This document shows, in pieces, positions 44,656 to 55,245 of a stretch of DNA of 64,000 nt; the stretch's first letter is position 1; each line of letters opens with the position of its first letter. The notes below the pieces were generated by a model that saw nothing but the letters and a program-made list of their open reading frames with translations, had not been told where the DNA came from and made no database searches. The translations under genes and the position numbers were made by a program. This stretch comes from Pyronema omphalodes (Eukaryota; Ascomycota; Pezizomycetes; Pezizales; Pyronemataceae), in NCBI GenBank assembly GCA_024516155.1, contig JAJJXM010000004.1, forward strand, positions 124,001-188,000. Direction: 5' to 3'.

Positions 44656-46342
44656 CCAGTGGCGTTTGAGAATAAGAAGCGGTTGGGCGATAACATGCTA
44701 GCTCGGCTGCTGCTCGCATCGCGGCAAAAAGAAAAGGAACACAGAAAAACAAGACACAGGATGGAAAGGACTGCGGATATACTTTATCTCAAAGCTTGAC
44801 GATTGATGAAGGCAGAATTAATATAGAGGTTACATTTACAGACGCAGTATGATCCGGATGTTGGGGTTTCATGCATTGACTTAGGTCTTATACTCACTGT
44901 ACCGGGTGACGATATTCCCCTGCAGCTATACCATCCGAGGAAAGTGGAATTGATTACAAGAAAGATTCGCGACCTTCGCCAAAATCACCAGTTTCGTTAA
45001 CCAACCCCCAATTGGTTTTATTCTTTAGAGTTGTCACAGCTATTCACACAGACTCACTCGGCTGAAAAAAGACATCAAGATTCGAGTCCTAAATTTTGAG
45101 AAAAACGATGAGAAGGGATTACCTAAATTGAGAAGAACGATATACAAATTTTCCTTTTTACCATGTGTCGTTCACGATGGCACAGTTTATTGAAAGTTCT
45201 TCTCTGGTATCTCCGCCGCTGTTTCCTCTGACCGACCGGAGCCTTAGGTGTTGCTGTAGACGTCACCACAACCTTCCTTCTTCATCCCATCTAAAAAGAA
45301 AAAAGAAAACCACGCTACCCTACAACTGTAGAATTTACAATCCCCATCGTTTCAGCCCGCCTCTTCTCATAAAACTCCACCCCATCTGTCTAAGCTTCCC
45401 TAACAGCTGCTACTACTGTTATTGCCTATCTTCGTCAATATCCGCCCTTCTCAACCCCAAATTCATATAACAACATAACTCCGCACTAATAAATGAAGTA
45501 TAAAACTAAATTTGCAACCTAAATACTGGCAGTAACATTATCGAGACCCTCTTGACTTGCGAGGGTTTCAGAGAAATACGATATGGCTGTGAATTTTAAA
45601 TCACCCTTTGAGCTTTTGCTCTTGCAACTCATATTCGATACGTTCTATCCGCTAAATTCAACCTTCATCAAATTCATCACCCTTACTTGAAACTCTAAAT
45701 TTCATAAAACCGCCAATCACCGTAGGGACATCAAAATTTTAAATCGAGTGCACATGTAGATCAGCTTCACGTCTACGAAACTATTACATTCTACACCTAT
45801 TCACAAAGACTCACTCGCCTGAAACAAGCATCGAATTTCGAGTATCGGATTCAGTCCAAAAATGCCGGGAAACAGTACAGACGAATGAAACACGATTATG
45901 TACAGTATGTTTTCCTTGCATATTTCGAGGGTGTAGTTTATCAACATTGCTCCTCTGATATCTCGTGGCAATCTCCGGATCCTTGGATGTTATCGTAGTC
46001 TCTCCCCCCTTCGTTCCCTTTTCCCTCCAAATTTGCTAATAAGTAACGGCTACACCACCGCCCAAAAATTCAATAATCCCAATCGTTTAAACGCCCTTTT
46101 TCCCAAGAAAACCTACCCCCTACACCCTCTTAGGAGTCGACTCCCACCCCGCGACCACCGTCTATCATGAGTTTCTACGGTCTCCTGTTCAGCTGTTCTC
46201 ATTACGACGATGGTGTTATAATCAAAAGTTATTCAATTTTTTGAATTTTTTTAATTTTTTCAATTTTTATCTAATCTACATCTCGACTTCAGATATACAT
46301 TCCCTCATTTCCGATATTCCACATCCTCATTCAAAATCCACA

Positions 46343-48222
46343 TCAAGATTTACCTCCACATCCCTCCTTCATCTTCACCCCCCTGTCAATCCCAGCAAAC
46401 CGAAATGTCTTCCCATCCCGCTCCTCCTCCTTCTCCTTTCTCTCCCAAATTGGTCTCCTAACCCGAACCATTTCTAACTGCTTCGTATACGCCCGGCAAG
46501 CAATCCACTGCTTCAAATCCAAAATATCCTGGATTTTCCTATCATCCGCATACATGAACTTCGTGGCCATCATTGCGTGGTATTCATAATCGCATTGTTG
46601 GTTGATATCATGGTTATCGTGAGGGGGGCATGGGTTGCTGGGATTCCAATTCCTGGAACTGCAGATAGGCATGTAATTTTTGAGGTCCATGACCTTAATC
46701 CAGCCGTTCCTACGTGCTCTATAAGAGCTGCTGTTAAGAAGGAAGGGATCGATATCATCACCGTCGGAGTTGCCATCGACGTTGGAATTTGGATCATGTT
46801 CAGGGGAATCATGACCAACAGTACGGCTGGAACAATCGTTATCCATGCTGTCTGAGTCTTCATCGGCGCCCCAAGACAAGTCTTTCTCCGCTACAAAGAC
46901 ATTCCCGTCTGCATCTTTCTGGTATATGGTTGATGGGGAAACAAGTCCACAAGGCTCGTCTCCATAGATGTAGGGTAGATTTGCTTTTAGAAAACGGTCG
47001 TAGGAGAAAAGAATCGATAATCTGGCCTCGTGGGTTTCGCATCGCGCTAGGGCGTGGTTGATGAAGGTGGCCGTCATGTGGCGGAGGTTGTAATATGGAG
47101 CTCTGCATGAGGCGTCGATGCCGGAGGTTATGTCGGTTCGTCCGTTGGTCAGAGCCGCGGGATCATCAGGGAGAGAGTCGGATAATAGGTCCGTGTAGAG
47201 CATCATCTGTATAATGATATTAATAACGATTTATTATTTTTTTTTGAAAGAGAACAGAAAAATACATGCTCATCATAAGTTTTGGGTGTGCCATCATCGG
47301 GGAGAGGGGTATAATTGCTAGGGACAGTAGGAGTCGAGGTATCATCTTCAAATCCAGAGACATTTTCGGTGCGAGAGGTCGCAGCGCAAACATTAGACTC
47401 GCCTTGAGCCTCTGCTGCTTTGCTGTTCTCGTATTCGGCAACAGCAGGTTCATCACTGGCATCCGTAAATTCTGAAATACATCTTCCTCTAACCCAGCAG
47501 TCGGAGTTGTCATCGTCAATCCGAGCATCCGGAGAAGATTTCTTACGCGCAGGTATCGAAAGCTTCCATTCTGCCATGAATTCAACCAAATCATCATATG
47601 CGGTGTCATCCTCATCGTTGGTGTCGCCATTGTTTCGGGCGGCGTCCTTAATTGCGTTTCTTTGCTTGTTATTGTTGTCATCCTATACGTCGTGATATTA
47701 TTAGCGATTTCCTCTTTCTTCATTACGAATTTTCCAAATGAAACAAAGAGTTCCAGAATATTTCCTTTCTCCACCAAGCCGGTCTTCGAGTCTAATAGTC
47801 ACAGCAGGATCATAGTCTACATACCGCCCCAGAATCCTTTCCAGATACGTGAAGAGTTTGTGGATCCTACGGTAGACGGCTTTTCTTAGTTCAATGCTCA
47901 TCGCACAGGTTCAAGGAAGCGGGCGTACCTTAGATTTGTTTGCCGCATTGTGCAGCGCTTCGCCTGGCAACCCGGTTGACGCATTATCCGCAACACATGC
48001 ACTATCGCCCGTCACATCATTCTCCTTCACAGCCATGGACGACACCTTGGTAGTCGATCCATCTTGCAGCAATAATGCTTTTTTCTTCGCCTGTCTTCGG
48101 CTGCGTCTGGAGCTACAGGTGATTTCTGCTTCGGTGTTGAAGTTTCCGGTCGCTGCCACTGCTTGTGAAGACGATTTTGATGAGTCCCGAGGCATTTTGG
48201 AAGATGGAAGTTTTCGCGCCAT
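46343..48222 (-). CDS. Copy B of the duplicated gene: unrecognised five-exon protein (about 564 aa)
   Basis: The exons are 47929-48222, 47825-47879, 47727-47791, 47266-47682 and 46343-47206. Introns have GT donors and AG acceptors. Two show CTAAT branch points (CTAATAATATC...ATAG before exon 4; TTAATATC/CTAATATC...ACAG before exon 5), and phases agree throughout. The start MARKLPSSKMPRDSS is chosen by comparison with copy A (MSRK). Exon 1 has a basic patch (SRRSRRQAKKKALLL). Exon 4 is acidic (DDLVEFMAEWKLSIPARKK; SGFEDDTSTPTVP). Exon 5 has a folded segment (MTATFINHALARCETHEARL; PYIYGDEPCGLVSPSTIYQK), an Asp/Ser/Asn-rich linker and a C-terminal part with CSSRNWNPSNPCPPHDNHD. No signal peptide or membrane span is seen, and I do not recognise the family. 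The exon 2 acceptor is the least certain element. Confidence 0.62.
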
Positions 48223-49036
48223 TTTGATAACTAAGAGTGTTGACCGATGTGTTACTTCCTGCGGCCCACCGTGGCTTCCGTGAATCTCTCTTTTTTCGCT
48301 TTTCTGTTTCAGTGAAGAAAAAAAAGAAGCAGGAAGGCGACTTTGCGTCCTGGGAAAGTTATTAACTGATAAGCAACTCAGCATGACGTAGCCGGTATAC
48401 TATTGAATAAAGAGTAGTCACAGTGTACTTTTAGTATCGTTGTGCGATATCGACTGTGGCCGGATTACGGGCTTCGGCTTCGGGATGGGTTTGCGCCGGA
48501 GCTTGAGCCGGAGCATACAATTGAGACGCAGCGGAGCTTCATCAGCCTGCTTCCAGTCAACGCTAGATATTTCCCTTAACCTCTTATCTTGTCATTTAGA
48601 ACGATTTTGTGTTGCAGTCGCGATATGCTGCATGTTGAATGCATGCACGGAGAGAATTCATCCAACGCGGGAGTGATTATTGATGATTCTGGCCGATGAC
48701 GAAATGCGATGTGATTCCGAGGAGTATGTCAAGAAGGTTCCACCAACATTGGAACGCAATGAAAATTCTAATACGCTATTTAAATGGCCTCGGTAAGCTT
48801 TAAATATATGTAGTTGACCCTTCCAGGATGCATCAAGAGTTTTCCGTGAGGTCATTCAAGCAAGATGCGAGTGATATCACATGCGGTACGTCGGCTGAGG
48901 CCAAGGTCCGAGGGTGAGGTGTAATATGAAAACAGTCTCCTTAGATCATCAACAACATTGCTTGACCGTATGTATATCTTATATCTATGCGCCCTGTTGA
49001 TTAAGAATGCTTCGGGATGCTTACAATGTTTAACAC

Positions 49037-49462
49037 ATCGGCAATCATGCAAGATGCCCCCCCCCCCCACCACCAAGACATCGAAATAACCAAGACACCC
49101 CCCCCCCCTCCCACCCGACAATATATTTTACGCAACATACCCGTCGCTTAGGTCCATGACGCCGCTGCTGTCGCGGTCACGTTATTAGACCAGTCTCAGC
49201 GGAATTCACGTCGCTGTTATACTCATTGATGCACTCTATTGCTGTGTTTGAAGATAACTTTGAAAAGTGTGCGATGATATAAGAGGGACTTAAAGCTCGA
49301 TTCACAACCGAATATCTCACTCGGAAAAAGGTATGCGCGACGGCATGGACTTCAGCGAGGATTATATTGCATACAACAATACAACAAATTTCCAGAGCCA
49401 TCTTGGATATTTGGATGTCTTGGCGGTGCGGGGGGGGGGGGGTATCCTGCATAATTTCCAAA
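49037..49462. mobile_element. Foldback/MITE-like element with poly-C arms, copy B
   Basis: Same structure as 44048-44479, with C12 at 49057-49068 and C11 at 49098-49108. The right arm ends near 49456. It was duplicated as part of unit B. The tract lengths differ from copy A, as expected for slipping homopolymers. Confidence 0.55.
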
Positions 49463-49488
49463 AAACAAAAACAAAAAGCATCGCAAAC

Positions 49489-49645
49489 AAGCTGCACTAA
49501 CCACGACTCGAACCCCATACCCAGCGCTCAATCCAACCCAAACAAAGAAAAATAGTAAGCCAAGTATCACTTATGCTCTTTCCCAAGAGTACCAAGTATT
49601 TGACAGGGTTATGTAACCGTCTAAGTTAAGCTATCTTGGCTGAAA
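49489..49645 (-). mobile_element. SINE-like repeat with tRNA-type A and B boxes, copy 2
   Basis: Duplicated counterpart of 44500-44655, with B-box-like GGGGTTCGAGTCG near 49515-49503 and AGCTTAACTTAGACGG near 49630-49614. Confidence 0.5.
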
Positions 49646-50016
49646 ATAGCAGTCACGATGGAATATAAGAAGCAATTTGGCGGTAGCATGCTAGCTTAGC
49701 AGCTGCTCGCAACGCCGAAAAAAAAGGGAACACAGAAAAACAAGACACAGGATGGAAAGGACTGCGGAGATACTTTATCCCAAAGCCTGACGATTGATGA
49801 AGGCAGAGTTGATATAGAAATCACATTTACAGAGGTAGTATAATCTGGATGTCGGGGTTGACTGCATTGACTTGGGTCTTGTGATTTATACTCACTTTAC
49901 GTTGTGACGATATTCCCCTGCAGCTATACCATCCCATCAAAGACAGCAGATATTTGTAAGAATCATTGGCCACCTGTATAAAAATCACAAGTTTCGTTAA
50001 CCCACCCCGATTGGTT

Positions 50017-51142
50017 TGGAATCTAGGTAACATTACGTGCAGGTATTATCTATCCTTCGGTATTGTTTTTGCATCGCGGCTGAGATGATTAAGCATTGTT
50101 TTCTACTGTATATTTCCGGAGACTTGGATGCATCCATTTTGCAAGTGAATTATTTACTATGTGTGCTGGCTTATGCTGGGTTCTAACAGATGGGAAGTTT
50201 CTCAGGGAACAAGGAATGCAGGGTCGAGCAGATGATAAGGGTTCTCAAGAGTCAAGGGGGTCTTGACGCTGAAAACTTGGGATATAGATATGTAAGTTTT
50301 CGAAGGTTTATTTTGCTGAATTAGCTCCATTTATTTTCTTTACAATGATTCTCTTCGCATCAGGAGAGTAGTGAATCATGAGATCGAACAACTTTGATTA
50401 TTGATGATTTCGGTAATCTTGAATATACTACAGTTACAGTCTACAAGGAAAAATCGAGATGAATGATGTTTTTGTTATTTTTAGAGTATTAATTTAAAGG
50501 CTGTGGACTAGTTGTAGTGGTACCTACCAATTACTCCAGAATCCTAACGCAAAGATTCGCGGTCTTGTTTTCTTGTAAGAAGACCATGGTTAGCGCGGTT
50601 TACCATACAAGGCACGCGTAGGATTCGAGACTGAGACTGAGACTGAGACTGTGAGTATATGGCGCGTATGCATCTACTACGCGTAGTACGCGTTTAGGAA
50701 CTTCAATTTCCATCTCCCCATCCCCTCCCCAGAGAAACGCGGTCAACACCATCGAGACATCCCGACAAAAACAAGGTTCAAAAAAAAACCATCCCTTGAT
50801 ATGTATCAATTAACGTCAAAAAATCGCTCGGTGATCTCATCGTTTTTCCATCGTCGTGCAAGGCACGCGTTGACGTTGATGTTTCCTCGGTTAAAATGAC
50901 GGATGATCGACATTGCATGATCATCGCCTTGTCGCGACAGGGTTTATAGTGGGTCTGCAGGGATGAATCAAGATTCGATAAATTACGTCATAGCATCGAC
51001 GGTGGGTTCATAAAAACTCCATATTCGCTGCTTTGTGGGGATATTTTCTGTACTACACATATAATCGACGAGTTCACAACCTACAGCCTCAAATAAACCA
51101 AACAAATACCAACCTCACATTAAATCACAACAAACAAACACA
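50017..51142. other. Intergenic; GAGACT microsatellite and four ACGCGT sites
   Basis: No gene is seen. GAGACT repeats about four times at 50627-50651. ACGCGT occurs at 50614, 50679, 50688 and 50865. The final 100 bases (CAACCTACAGCC...CACAACAAACAAACACA) form a typical leader for the gene at 51143. Confidence 0.5.
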
Positions 51143-51806
51143 ATGTCCACAACCCCCACAGCCAACACCCTCCTCCCCCCCGCCATCCGCGTCGCAAAAC
51201 TCCTCGGAACCCTAGGATCCGCCTACGCCGCCGGTAAGCCCCTCCTCCCCGTACACAACGCCGTAACTAACCCCTCCAGGTGCCCTCCTCCAAACCTCCC
51301 TGCACACTCTCCCCTCCCTCCACCACTCCTCCTCCCGCGACCAATCTCTAACCCTCTCCACCCTCCACTCCACCCTCTCCCGACCCATCCTCCTCGTAAC
51401 CTCCGCCTCTGCTTGCGCATACACATATCTCGCCTACCACCTGTATTCCACCACCCCCCTCTCAATCCCCCTGGCATCACTATCCTTCGCCCCTGGCTCC
51501 TTTTTTCCTCATGCTGAGGCAACGGATATCCTCATCGGCGCAGGGTGGGAGGTCTATGCGGCTGCTGCAGCAGCGCTGGGCGTCATTTTCCCATGGCAGT
51601 GGTTGGGGGTTAGGAAGGTGGAAAAAAGGATCGAGGCGGCGGGTGAGGCGGTTAAGGTCGCGGAGGAAAGGGGTTTGCAGGTTAAGGTCGTGGATAGGGA
51701 GTCGGCGGAGAGGGATTTGATGGAGTGGAAGATGGGGGTTATGGTGAAGGGGGTTTTGGCGGCGGTGGCGGCCGTGGTGGGGGGGTATGCCGGGGCTTGG
51801 TATTAG
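51143..51806 (+). CDS. Small integral membrane protein (205 aa, two exons)
   Basis: Exon 1 is 51143-51233 and exon 2 is 51280-51806. The 46-base intron has donor GTAAGC, branch point CTAAC and acceptor CCAG. The split codon G|GT keeps the frame (AYAAG|ALLQTSLHTLPS). Hydrophobic segments lie near residues 70-90 (PILLVTSASACAYTYLAYHL), 95-110 (LSIPLASLSFAPGSFF), 120-140 (VYAAAAAALGVIFPW) and 180-203 (MVKGVLAAVAAVVGGYAGAW). A charged helix (KVEKRIEAAGEAVKVAEERG) lies between the last two, giving roughly four membrane spans with a basic loop. The layout resembles small fungal four-span proteins such as the DUF1772 group, but I cannot assign it. GC content is well above its surroundings. Confidence 0.7.
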
Positions 51807-54063
51807 GTATGCGGGGGCTTGGTATTAGGATGATTAGGTTGGGTTAAGGGGTTGCGTTGGATAGATGCGCGTGGCAGGTGGAATGGGTTGGTTATGTTAT
51901 GGGGAATTAAGAGTGAGATGGGATTTGTAATCTAGACCATAAATATCGTTAAAAGACTCATAGATCCAGTAGTGATATCTGTAAGTGAGAGAGTAATTAC
52001 ACTCCAGTCAACCGTGTGTGATATCTAATACCCCCATATTACTATTTAAATATACTGACCCCCGCATCGGGTTCAGATACCGGTGGCCGTGCTTTACTGG
52101 CCATGTCCTGTCATTGGGGGGTGGAGGGGGGGGGGGGGGGGGGGGGGGGGGCATCACGAGAGCATTAGAGATATGTGCAATATACATAGTGTCGTCTTAT
52201 ATTCCTTATATTCTCCAGTGCATAACGCAAGAGTCTATCCTTAACCACGACAAAACACCATATCACACCATATTCCACCCTACCCTACATACCGGCCTTA
52301 CCGTCCTTACCCCCACCTTATCACATTTTCCATAATCTGCTGATATGCTATGCATATATGAACGCTTCAAGAAATCCGGGGTTCACTGGTGACTGGTGAC
52401 TGTTTGCGCCGTTCTCGTTGCGTCGTTGTCGTTGCTCTGGTTACTGGAGTTGAAACGATCTCTCTCTCTCCCTTTTCCTTCTTCTTCTTCTTCTCTATCT
52501 TTTCCTTTTCTCTATCTTCTCTATCTTCTTCTTCTTCTTCTTCTTCTTCTTCTCTATCTTCTTCTTCTTCTTCTTCTCCATCTTTTCCTTTTTTTCCATC
52601 TTCTTCTTCTTCTTCTTCTTCTTTTTTTTTTGGGGGGGGGGGGGTGGGGGAATATATCCAATCCACCCCCATTTCTTGCGTATACTTCAAACCTTCAGGC
52701 TTCGATATCGCTGCATCAGGGGGGTTGAAGTATAGTAGGGCATAAGGATAGGGATTAGTTTATCGTAACTGTGGGGTTGATGTGGATGTGGTAATGTGGT
52801 AGTTAGGAATGGATGGTACTTGCTGGATGGTGACTGCTGGATGTATGCATGGTATTTGAGATATCACGGGGGGCTGGGGGTGGGCTGGGGGGGTGGGGGG
52901 GGGGATGATATTGATGAAGGATTGATGAAGGCTTGATAATGTTTAGAATACCCAACTATCTGCCGGCCTTAAACGGTATGACATTGCATATATACTCCAT
53001 GCATATATACTCCATGCATATATACGTGCACTGCATAAGAACAGTCATATGGCATATATAAACGACATTTTTGCTTTTCGGAAGTTGATGGGCTCAGTTT
53101 CATGGATTTCCAGGGCGCTTTATTTTAGTAGTTCATGAGTTGCAATGTCATAACAAAAATTGGCTCTTTCGAGTCTCTTGTATAGTCCTGGACTGTAGGG
53201 GGTGTTTACTTCTATCATCTATGAAGAAACTTGAAGGTTGAAAGTTGAAACTTACACTTTTAATGTAGGCTGATTGAGACAGAGTAATGTATTGTATATA
53301 TATGTTTTTTGGAAATAGGGGAGGATGGGTTTGATAGGTGTATGGTCAGTTGGACTGGACGCTTGGACGCTTGGTTAACGGGGTTGTCGGGGTTATTGGG
53401 GTTGGTTTGATGGTTTTAGTTACCTTTTTTCGTTTTTTTTTTTTTGAAAAAAAGACTTTGTTTTCAAAACCGCGAGCAGTTTATTTATTCCCAGCTTTTC
53501 CAACCAATAGATATTATAGGACAGAAGCTTAGCGCTACTTTATATTATCATAACACTACAAAAAAGAGTAGGAAATAGGAATCAGGCTAGTGTCGCTGTG
53601 GAGACCTGATGCGTCGAACGATACGTCAATGTGTTTATGATAACGGCAGTGTTTTATGTGCATGTGTTACTGGTGAATCAAGCGAGATGACATGTTTTGT
53701 TTGATGATATCGTGGGCTGTGGACTTTGATAAACCCACATAAGCGAATACCGAACAATAAAGTCGCTTACCTCCTAGTCTCTATCTGACCCACAAGCGAT
53801 GCAAAAAATCCCCCCCCCCAAAAAATACGTCTCGATCAATCATCTCGGGTAGGACTCGTACAATTTATTTCTCGAAAAAAAAACAGCAGTATACAAACAA
53901 GAATCCTAAAAAAAGAAAAGAACACCCCATTGTACACAAGTAAGTTTCTCAAAAAACATAATTCCCGTCGTCCCCATCCAATCTTGACTCGTTGTAGTAA
54001 GTAAGGCCTAGGATCAACTGCTGAATGCTAATGCCTCGCTGCGGTGTGTTGTTGTCGGCTATC
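51807..54063. other. Intergenic with extreme homopolymers and simple repeats
   Basis: No gene is seen in about 2.3 kb. A run of 26 G lies at 52126-52151. A CTT/CTATCTT-rich pyrimidine tract spans about 52478-52631 and runs straight into a run of 13 G (52632-52644). GGGG-rich sequence recurs near 52868-52905. CATGCATATATACTC repeats near 52985-53020. Long frames here are translations of simple repeats. Confidence 0.7.
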
Positions 54064-54690
54064 CTAAGTCGCCGGGGAGGCAGCGGTGGAAGTAGCAGCA
54101 GGAGCTGCACCTGCGAGCTCGGTGTCTTTACGGTCGTCGTCTGAGCTGGAGACAATGATGCTCATCTCCTCCGACACGGCCCGAACAGTGGCAGTGGGGG
54201 TGTGTTGTTTAGTCTCGATTTCAGAGGCGGCGGAGATGGCAGCGGTATCGGCGGCAGCAATGACGGTGACAGCAGGAGCACCATCAGCGGCAGCAGCGAC
54301 AACATCGGCAGGCTCAACGGCAGCATCGGAGACGGCAGCATTGTCCAGCTTACCCATTGCCTCAGCAGTCTCGATCACGGCCTCAGAAGCAACGGCCTCG
54401 GCATTCCCATGACCCTCACCGGAATCCGCACCCGCAACATCCGCAGCCTTGGAATCCATCTTCTCATCCCCCTTCTTTCCGCCGAAGACAGACTTGCGGG
54501 CAGCCTCCGCTGGAGCCGCAGTCTGAGATTGGCGGAGGGTGACCGAGATCACATTAAAGGTCTCGGCTCGTGCTGGGATGGGTTGCTTGGACTTGGCTTT
54601 GCCTTTGTTGTTCTTGTCGGATTTGGACTTGTTGCGGCGCCCACGGAGGCAGTTGAGAGACTGAAAGAGTTTTTTGATCTTTTCTTTCAT
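54064..54690 (-). CDS. Ala-rich acidic hypothetical protein (208 aa)
   Basis: ATG 54690 opens with a basic, helix-prone start (MKEKIKKLFQSLNCLRGRRN) and a Lys-rich stretch. The remainder is Ala/Glu/Asp-rich low complexity (VASEAVIETAEAMGKLDNAA; VVAAAADGAPAVTVIAAADT) and ends ATSTAASPAT. It is probably disordered. The basic N-terminus with a lone Cys could serve membrane or nucleic acid contact. No family is recognised. The gene faces away from the next one at 55246, with about 555 bases of shared upstream DNA between them. Confidence 0.55.
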   Translation of the reverse strand: MKEKIKKLFQSLNCLRGRRNKSKSDKNNKGKAKSKQPIPARAETFNVISVTLRQSQTAAPAEAARKSVFGGKKGDEKMDSKAADVAGADSGEGHGNAEAVASEAVIETAEAMGKLDNAAVSDAAVEPADVVAAAADGAPAVTVIAAADTAAISAASEIETKQHTPTATVRAVSEEMSIIVSSSDDDRKDTELAGAAPAATSTAASPAT

Positions 54691-55245
54691 AGTAGCGATG
54701 GGAGTGGTCTGTGGGGAGTTTTGTTAGATGGTGCAACTAGTGAGGGCGACGAGGTATAGGATGTGGGCTACCTACTCTTGAAGAAAAGAAAAGAGAGGAA
54801 AAGAAAAAGCTGCTGGTGTAGATGACGACAGCACGTATCTGCAGCGAAGAGCAGGGTGGTGGGCGGTCGGTGGTAGGTAAAGAGAAAGGAAAGAAAGAGG
54901 AAGGATGGCGAAGGAAAAGAAAAGCCGACCTCCCAGCAAGAAACCTCTTTTCTCCCATGCCGAGAAACCGTCATAAAAATCATTGTGGGGAAACTTTTCA
55001 GTGTGGCCGAGCATTATGGAAGCCCTACACAAATTCTCACCCGCCCTTTAGAATATCGCGACTGCTGTTTTTACAAGTCAGGATAAACCCTACCTCCATC
55101 TTTTGATCAGATTACGGTCAGCAACATCCACCTCCACCTTTTTGGACCCCTGGAACTCGGGATAGCATCCGCTGGAAACGCTGGACGTTGAATACTGAAT
55201 TATCGACATACAGACATACCTACCGAGCTAGATACGGAGGAAGAA

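Larger units (their letters stand above)
32216..45020. repeat. Tandem duplication, unit A (about 5.0 kb without the inserted Gypsy element)
   Basis: The unit starts CACAGCTATTCACACAGACT at 32216 and matches unit B starting near 45036, with only scattered differences. It runs to the Gypsy insertion at 34321, resumes at 42090-42094 and ends around CGTTAACC...ATTGGTTT near 45020, just before unit B begins. It contains the broken gene copy at 33568-43229. Between 31851 and 32216 there is no gene. Confidence 0.88.
45036..50016. repeat. Tandem duplication, unit B (about 5.0 kb, uninterrupted)
   Basis: Head-to-tail copy of unit A, starting CACAGCTATTCACACAGACT near 45036 and ending around CGTTAACCCACC...ATTGGTTT near 50016. 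It contains the intact five-exon gene, the poly-C foldback element and the SINE-like repeat in the same order. The gene-proximal intergenic parts are nearly identical between copies; the outer parts have diverged more. Confidence 0.88.

Noticed and set aside
52389..52745. Ser/Phe-rich plus-strand and Glu/Lys-rich minus-strand frames
   Set aside because: Both are translations of the CTT/GAA simple repeat.
54086..54759. Plus-strand Ser/Gly/Ala-rich frames
   Set aside because: These are antisense shadows of the Ala-rich minus-strand gene at 54064-54690.
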